Shown: positions 48,642-52,510 of the stretch, in pieces
Position numbering within the stretch: position 1 is the stretch's first letter
Layout of the letters: every line of letters starts with the position of its first letter
Assembly (NCBI GenBank): GCA_947456245.1
Contig: CANGPS010000011.1
Location: 1 to 52,510 of the forward strand
Length of the DNA: 52,510 nt
Reading direction: 5' to 3'
Origin: Acidimicrobiaceae bacterium
GTDB taxonomy: Bacteria; Actinomycetota; Acidimicrobiia; Acidimicrobiales; RAAP-2
Position numbers and translations under genes: made by a program
Notes under the pieces: generated by a model
What the model was told of the DNA's origin: nothing
Seen by the model: only the letters and a program-made list of their open reading frames with translations
The model's database searches: none

Positions 48642-49841
48642 TCAGCGGTCGAAGTCGAGACCGAACAGCTTGATGGCGTTGCCGCGGAGCACCTTGTAGC
48701 GCTGCTCGTCGGTCAGGCCCGCCATCTGGCGCTCGGCGACGGCCAGGGTCTCTGGCCAGGTCGAGTCCGAGTGGGGGTAGTCCGACTCGTAGGTGATGTT
48801 GTCGGCGCCGATCTCGTCGATCAGCTTGAGGCCGTTGGGGTCGTCGAAGAAGCAGCCGAAGACGTGGTCGGGGAAGTAGCTCGACGGCGGGTTCGGCACC
48901 TTGTCCGCCACGCCGCCCCAGCCCCGGTTCTCCTCCCAGACCACGTCCATGCGGTGGAGCAGGTAGGGGATCCAGCCGATCTGGCCCTCGGAGTAGGCGA
49001 CCTTGAGGTTGCTGAAGCGCTCGAAGATGCCGGAGAACAGCCAGTCGGCCATCGAGAGCTCGGCGTTGATGTGGGTGAGCGAGGAGCCGACGGCGGCCGG
49101 GGCGTCGGCCGAGGTCGACGGCATCTTCGAGCTCGAGCCGATGTGCATGTTGATGACGGTGCTCGTCTCGTTGCAGGCGTCGAAGAAGGGGTCCCAGTAG
49201 TTGTCCGGGTCGTGCACCGACGGCAGGCCCAGGTAGGCCGGGATCTCGGAGAAGCACACGGCGCGCACGCCACGCTCGGCGTTGCGACGGACCTCGGCGG
49301 CGGCGAGGTGGGCGTCCCAGAGCGGCACGATGATCAGCGGGATGAGGCGCCCGCCGGTCCCGGCGCACCACTCCTCGACCTGGAAGTCGTTGTAGGCCTG
49401 GACGCAGAGCAGGGCGAGGTCCTTGTCCTGGGCCTCGGCGAAGGTCTGCCCGCAGAACCGCGGCAGCGTGGGGAAGCACAGGGAGGCCTCGATGTGGTTG
49501 GCGTCCATGTCCTCGAGGCGCTCTTTCTGGCTGTAGGAGCCAGGGCGCATGTCGTCGAAGGTGACCCCGGTCATGGTGACCTCGTCGCGCGGGACGCCGA
49601 CGGCCGAGTCGACCCGCAGCAGCGGCCGCTGGAGCTTCTCGTAGATCCACCAGTCCGCCATCACGCTGTCGGAGCCCTCCTTGATCTTGAGGTTCCCGCC
49701 GACGAACTCGACGTTGGGCATGGGCTTGCGCACGACGGTCGGGCCGAGCTCCTTGTACTTCTCGGGCAGTCGGCTCGACCAGAGGTCGGCGGGCTCGACG
49801 ATGTGGTCGTCGACGGAGATGATCTTCGGGAAGTCAGCCAT
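48642..49841 (-). CDS. Amidohydrolase-family protein (PF04909)
   Basis: A 399-residue metal-dependent hydrolase or decarboxylase of the amidohydrolase_2 family. The first metal motif is SVDDHIVEP, the second His lies in VINMHIGSSSKM, and the Asp in ITYESDYPHSDSTWP. Members of this type occur beside CoA-linked catabolic genes in actinobacteria, but the substrate is not deducible. ATG 49841 fits a TACGCT -10 seven bases upstream, with an operator (49863-49879) just beyond. It is the first gene of a four-gene operon. Confidence 0.85.
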   Translation of the reverse strand: MADFPKIISVDDHIVEPADLWSSRLPEKYKELGPTVVRKPMPNVEFVGGNLKIKEGSDSVMADWWIYEKLQRPLLRVDSAVGVPRDEVTMTGVTFDDMRPGSYSQKERLEDMDANHIEASLCFPTLPRFCGQTFAEAQDKDLALLCVQAYNDFQVEEWCAGTGGRLIPLIIVPLWDAHLAAAEVRRNAERGVRAVCFSEIPAYLGLPSVHDPDNYWDPFFDACNETSTVINMHIGSSSKMPSTSADAPAAVGSSLTHINAELSMADWLFSGIFERFSNLKVAYSEGQIGWIPYLLHRMDVVWEENRGWGGVADKVPNPPSSYFPDHVFGCFFDDPNGLKLIDEIGADNITYESDYPHSDSTWPETLAVAERQMAGLTDEQRYKVLRGNAIKLFGLDFDR

Positions 49842-49848
49842 GGATCGG

Positions 49849-49854
49849 AGCGTA
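49849..49854 (-). promoter_or_regulatory. -10 element TACGCT, leaderless start
   Basis: TACGCT on the minus strand ends 7 bases before ATG 49841. The palindromic operator lies 8 bases further upstream, in the spacer or -35 zone. Confidence 0.5.
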
Positions 49855-49862
49855 GCGCCCCA

Positions 49863-49879
49863 TCTGACGCGCCGTCAGA
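49863..49879. promoter_or_regulatory. Operator TCTGAC-N5-GTCAGA before the amidohydrolase operon
   Basis: TCTGAC-GCGCC-GTCAGA, with the inner G/C also complementary. The 6-base half-sites and 5-base spacing match the site at 39988-40004 exactly. It spans about -22 to -38 relative to the predicted start, where a repressor would block polymerase. Confidence 0.7.
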
Positions 49880-49898
49880 AACGGCCGGGTGCCCTCGA

Positions 49899-50699
49899 TC
49901 AGTGCATGGCCACGCCGCCGTTGGGCGACAGGATCTGCCCGGTGACGTAGCTCGACGCGGGTGAGGCCAGGTAGAGGACGGCGTAGCCGATGTCGTCGAC
50001 CTCCCCGACCCGTCGGAGCGGGGCGGCCTTGGCGATGGCGCCGAGGACCAGCTCCTTGAGCTCGGGGTTCTCGGTGCCATCCTCGTTGAGGAAGTACCGG
50101 CTGGCCATCTTCGTCGGCACGTAGCCCGGGGCCACGGCGTTGACCCGGATGCCGAACTTGCCGGTCTCGAGGGCCATGATCCGCGTGAGCTGGACGATGG
50201 CGCCCTTGGTCATGGCGTAGCCGCCGACGTCGGGCGAGGCCACGAGCATGGCCGCCGAGGCCATGTTGATGATCGACCCGCCACGGTCGTCCTTCATGGC
50301 GCGTCCCGCCGCCTGGCAGCCGAACAGGGTCCCCTTGAGGTTGACGTCGATCAGGTGGTCGAGGTCCTCCTCGGGGATGTCGAGGATCTTGTCGTCGTGC
50401 ATCACGCCGGCGGAGTTGAGCCACACGTCGACGTGGCCCCCGAGGCGCACGGCCTCGTCGACGAGTCGCTGGTGCACCGATCGGTCGGCGACGTCGGCGA
50501 CGACGGCGGCCGCCCGGCCGCCCGCCGCCTCGATGATGGCGGCGCTCTCCTCGGCCGCGGCGAGGGAGATGTCGGCGCAGACGACGGCGGCGCCGGCGTC
50601 GGCGAGGAGCTCGGCGCTCGAGCGGCCGAGGCCGCTCCCTGCGCCGGTGATGACGGCGACCCGCCCGCTCAGATCGAACCCCTCGTGCACGCGACCCAT
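49899..50699 (-). CDS. Short-chain dehydrogenase/reductase
   Basis: A 266-residue classical SDR. NAD(P)-binding TGAGSGLG is at 18-25, NSAG at 95-98, the catalytic Ser148/Tyr161/Lys165 are intact (NMASAAM, GYAMTK), and the usual Asp region after strand 2 (CADISLAAAE) suggests NAD preference. The C-terminal GQILSPNGGVAMH closes the fold. GGGGAG lies 5 bases from the ATG. It is 57 bases upstream of the amidohydrolase gene, on the same strand; with the operator in between, it may be separately transcribed. Confidence 0.92.
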   Translation of the reverse strand: MGRVHEGFDLSGRVAVITGAGSGLGRSSAELLADAGAAVVCADISLAAAEESAAIIEAAGGRAAAVVADVADRSVHQRLVDEAVRLGGHVDVWLNSAGVMHDDKILDIPEEDLDHLIDVNLKGTLFGCQAAGRAMKDDRGGSIINMASAAMLVASPDVGGYAMTKGAIVQLTRIMALETGKFGIRVNAVAPGYVPTKMASRYFLNEDGTENPELKELVLGAIAKAAPLRRVGEVDDIGYAVLYLASPASSYVTGQILSPNGGVAMH

Positions 50700-50767
50700 G
50701 GTCTCTCCCCGTTGTCTGGCCTTCCGGTCGAGCCTGCCACACGAGCACGGTGACGAGAACGCCGCCG

Positions 50768-50773
50768 TATCGT
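50768..50773 (+). promoter_or_regulatory. -10 element TATCGT, leaderless start
   Basis: TATCGT ends 6 bases before ATG 50780. The 15-base string GCCGTATCGTGATGG around it also occurs at 42597-42611. Confidence 0.5.
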
Positions 50774-50779
50774 GATGGC

Positions 50780-52009
50780 ATGGGCGGACAGCGGGTCATC
50801 GTGGTGGGGGCGGGGGTCGCCGGCCTGCGCTGCGCCCAGGTGCTCGCCGCCTCGGGCCTCGAGCCGGTCGTGCTCGAGGCGGGGGACCGGGTCGGCGGTC
50901 GGATGGCCACCGACGTGATCGACGGCCATCTGATCGATCGCGGGTTCCAGCTGCTCAACCCCTCCTACCCCCAGGCCGCTCGCGCTCTCGACCTCGCCGC
51001 CCTCGACCTGCGCAGCTTCGCTCCGGGCCTGCGCGTGTCCGACGGGGTCGAGGCGGTGGGCCTGAGCGACCCGCTGCGTCGGCCGAGCGAGGTGCTCTCG
51101 ACGCTGCGCTCCCTGCCCGGCTCGCTTCGTGGCCGCGCTGCGCTCGGCGTGCTCCTCGCCCGGCTCCGGGCCGGACAGCTGCAGCGGGTCCTCGAGGCTG
51201 ACGACGCGCCCGCCGCCCGATGGCTGGCCGCTCGCGGGGTCGACGCGACCGTGATCCACGACGTGCTGCGGCCCTTCCTCGCCGGCGTGCTGCTCGAGAG
51301 CCGACTCGAGAGCTCCGGCCACCTCGTGGCCCTCCTGCTCCGCAGCTTCGTGGCCGGCCTCCCCGGCGTCCCGGCGGCAGGCATGGGTGCGATCCCAGCG
51401 CAGATGGCCGCCGGGCTGCCTCCGGGGTCGGTGCGGCTCGACACGCCGGTCGTGGCGGTGGCCCGTGACCACGTGCGCTCGACCGAGGGCCGGCTGGAGG
51501 CGGACGCGGTGGTGCTCGCGACCGCGATGAACGAGGCCGCAGCGCTGACCTGGATCCCGCCGCGCCCGTCGCGCTCGGTGACGACCTGGTGGTTCTCCAC
51601 CACGGAGGTGGGTGGCGGCGGACCGACCTTGGTGGCCGACCGTGACGGCGACATCCTCGTCAACGCGCTTGAGATGACGACGACGGCACCGAGCTACGCG
51701 CCCGAGGGCCGGCGGCTGTTCGCCGCCTCGGCCCTCGGCGTCGTCGCCGATCTCGACGCCGAGGCCGCCGTCCGGGCTCGGCTTGGCGCGCTCACCGGCG
51801 CACCTACGGCCTCGATGGAGCTGGTCGCCGTCTCGGTGATCGAGCGAGCCCTCCCCTCCGCTCCGGTACCCCTGGAGCTGCGGCCGCCGATCGAGATCGA
51901 CGGCGTGCTCCTGGCGGGCGACCACGTGGCCACGCCGTCGATCCAGGGGGCGATGGCCTCAGGGGAGCGGGCGGCGAGGAGGGTGCTCGCTCGCTTCGCC
52001 GGTCGCTGA
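50780..52009 (+). CDS. FAD-dependent amine-oxidase/desaturase-like protein
   Basis: A 409-residue FAD protein. The N-terminus has VIVVGAGVAGLRCAQVLAASG and VLEAGDRVGGRMATDVIDGHLIDRGFQLLNP, the NAD(P)-binding-8/amine-oxidase pattern shared with phytoene desaturases and protoporphyrinogen oxidases. DGVLLAGDHVATPSIQGAMASGERAARRVL is the C-terminal FAD contact. The substrate is unknown, and the middle region does not match HemY at 8816 closely. It is divergent from the SDR gene. Its 3' end overlaps the ogt gene by 51 bases on the other strand. Confidence 0.82.
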   Translation: MGGQRVIVVGAGVAGLRCAQVLAASGLEPVVLEAGDRVGGRMATDVIDGHLIDRGFQLLNPSYPQAARALDLAALDLRSFAPGLRVSDGVEAVGLSDPLRRPSEVLSTLRSLPGSLRGRAALGVLLARLRAGQLQRVLEADDAPAARWLAARGVDATVIHDVLRPFLAGVLLESRLESSGHLVALLLRSFVAGLPGVPAAGMGAIPAQMAAGLPPGSVRLDTPVVAVARDHVRSTEGRLEADAVVLATAMNEAAALTWIPPRPSRSVTTWWFSTTEVGGGGPTLVADRDGDILVNALEMTTTAPSYAPEGRRLFAASALGVVADLDAEAAVRARLGALTGAPTASMELVAVSVIERALPSAPVPLELRPPIEIDGVLLAGDHVATPSIQGAMASGERAARRVLARFAGR

Positions 52010-52486
52010 CCGGAACTCGACCCCCTCGCGCGCGAGCAGCGCAACCTTGAGGTCGAGCCCGCCGCCGTAGCCGCCGAGGCCGTCGCTGGCCACCACGCGG
52101 TGGCACGGCCAGATGAGGGGCAGCGGGTTCCGCGCGACGGCCTGACCCACAGGTCGGGCGCTGGCTGGCCGGCCGATGGCATCGGCCAGCTGGCCGTAGC
52201 TCCAGGTCTCGCCCCAGGGGATCCGCGCCATCGCATGCCAGACCGATCGTTGGAAGGGGGTCCCCGACGTCTCGAGGGGGAGCGAGAAGGTGCGGCGGGA
52301 TCCGGCGAGGAAGGACTCGAGCTGCCGGGCGCCCTCGTGCACCGGCGCCGACGAGGACGCCGAGCTCGATGGGACGTGCCTCACCGTCGGGAGCGACACC
52401 GAGGTGACGTGTGTGGTCGTCCCAGCCACGACGAAGAGGCCCAGGTCGCTCTCGACGACGCACCACGAGGTGGGCGGGGAGGTCAT
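51959..52486 (-). CDS. ogt: Methylated-DNA-protein-cysteine methyltransferase
   Basis: A 175-residue DNA repair protein that moves alkyl groups from O6-alkylguanine to its own Cys128 (LIWPCHRVVASDG). The DNA-binding helix has SYGQLADAIGRPASARPVGQAVARNP, with the arginine finger of SARPVG. The normal fold ends near LDLKVALLAREGVEF; the last ~17 residues are a Pro/Arg-rich tail encoded opposite the end of the neighbouring FAD gene. TACGAT lies 6 bases before the ATG. Confidence 0.93.
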   Translation of the reverse strand: MTSPPTSWCVVESDLGLFVVAGTTTHVTSVSLPTVRHVPSSSASSSAPVHEGARQLESFLAGSRRTFSLPLETSGTPFQRSVWHAMARIPWGETWSYGQLADAIGRPASARPVGQAVARNPLPLIWPCHRVVASDGLGGYGGGLDLKVALLAREGVEFRSATGEASEHPPRRPLP

Positions 52487-52492
52487 CGATCG

Positions 52493-52498
52493 ATCGTA
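52493..52498 (-). promoter_or_regulatory. -10 element TACGAT of ogt, leaderless start
   Basis: TACGAT ends 6 bases before the ogt ATG. The bases between form CGATCG, so a GATC-rich palindrome covers the start point. Sequence further upstream is outside the window. Confidence 0.5.
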
Positions 52499-52510
52499 CC
52501 GAGGGAGCAG

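Noticed and set aside
1-52510. Prophage, insertion sequence, integron or CRISPR array
   Set aside because: No integrase, transposase, terminal repeats or regularly spaced repeats were seen anywhere in the window.

Overview
The window is very GC-rich, densely packed chromosomal DNA from an aerobic actinobacterium. Four things support this: an actinobacterial bcc-aa3 respiratory supercomplex (two-haem QcrC, three-helix QcrA, CtaC/D/E/F), a hemE-hemH-hemY block of the coproporphyrin type, a HelD-like helicase, and F420-type and KstR-like proteins. Class Acidimicrobiia is my best guess from overall gene style, not a proven placement. I see no tRNA, rRNA, CRISPR array, transposase or phage gene. 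Most gene pairs in operons overlap by 1-4 bases (ATGA, GTGA, TGATG).

Layout. 1-3673 (+): end of the complex I operon (partial nuoM, nuoN) and an ATP-grasp ligase-like gene. 3670-6690 (-): a large membrane protein joining a degenerate metallophosphoesterase-like region to an MprF-like aminoacyl-lipid synthase. 6772-7269 (+): a small HAD phosphatase. 7257-12287 (-): hemE-hemH-hemY-lnt. 12400-14697 (+): HelD-like helicase. 14737-20710 (+): ctaE-qcrC-qcrA-qcrB, then a phosphodiester-glycosidase lipoprotein and a methyltransferase. 20839-23855 (-): ctaC-ctaD-ctaF, convergent with that operon across a hairpin terminator. 24212-25683 (-): tatA and an enoyl-CoA hydratase/CopD-like pair. 25805-30209: a GH1-like protein, DedA, a DoxX-Rieske fusion and an alpha/beta hydrolase. 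30290-36219: GH31 glucosidase, two divergent TetR regulators and a GT-C-like membrane protein. 36259-39960 (-): aldehyde dehydrogenase, sphingosine-1-phosphate-lyase-like enzyme and cyclase. 40157-45390 (+): a secreted fibronectin-III protein, a DUF4177 protein and two tandem GT87 mannosyltransferases. 45397-50699 (-): a catabolic block (SDR, amidohydrolase, two acyl-CoA dehydrogenases, LLM oxidoreductase). 50780-52486: a FAD amine-oxidase-like protein and an Ogt DNA repair protein.

How it fits together. The respiratory, haem, Tat and lipoprotein-maturation genes form a coherent set: QcrA carries a twin-arginine motif, CtaC a lipobox, and haem supplies the oxidase. The second half is catabolic and envelope-related. 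Its most interesting feature is an identical palindrome, TCTGAC-N5-GTCAGA, placed over the promoters of two separate catabolic operons (upstream of the aldehyde dehydrogenase at 39988-40004 and of the amidohydrolase at 49863-49879). This suggests one TetR-type repressor controls both. A second pattern is a -10 element TANNNT placed 5-8 bases before the start codon of at least eleven genes, which implies widespread leaderless transcription. Several enzymes lack key catalytic residues (GH1-like protein, Lnt, phosphoesterase-like region) and may have changed role.
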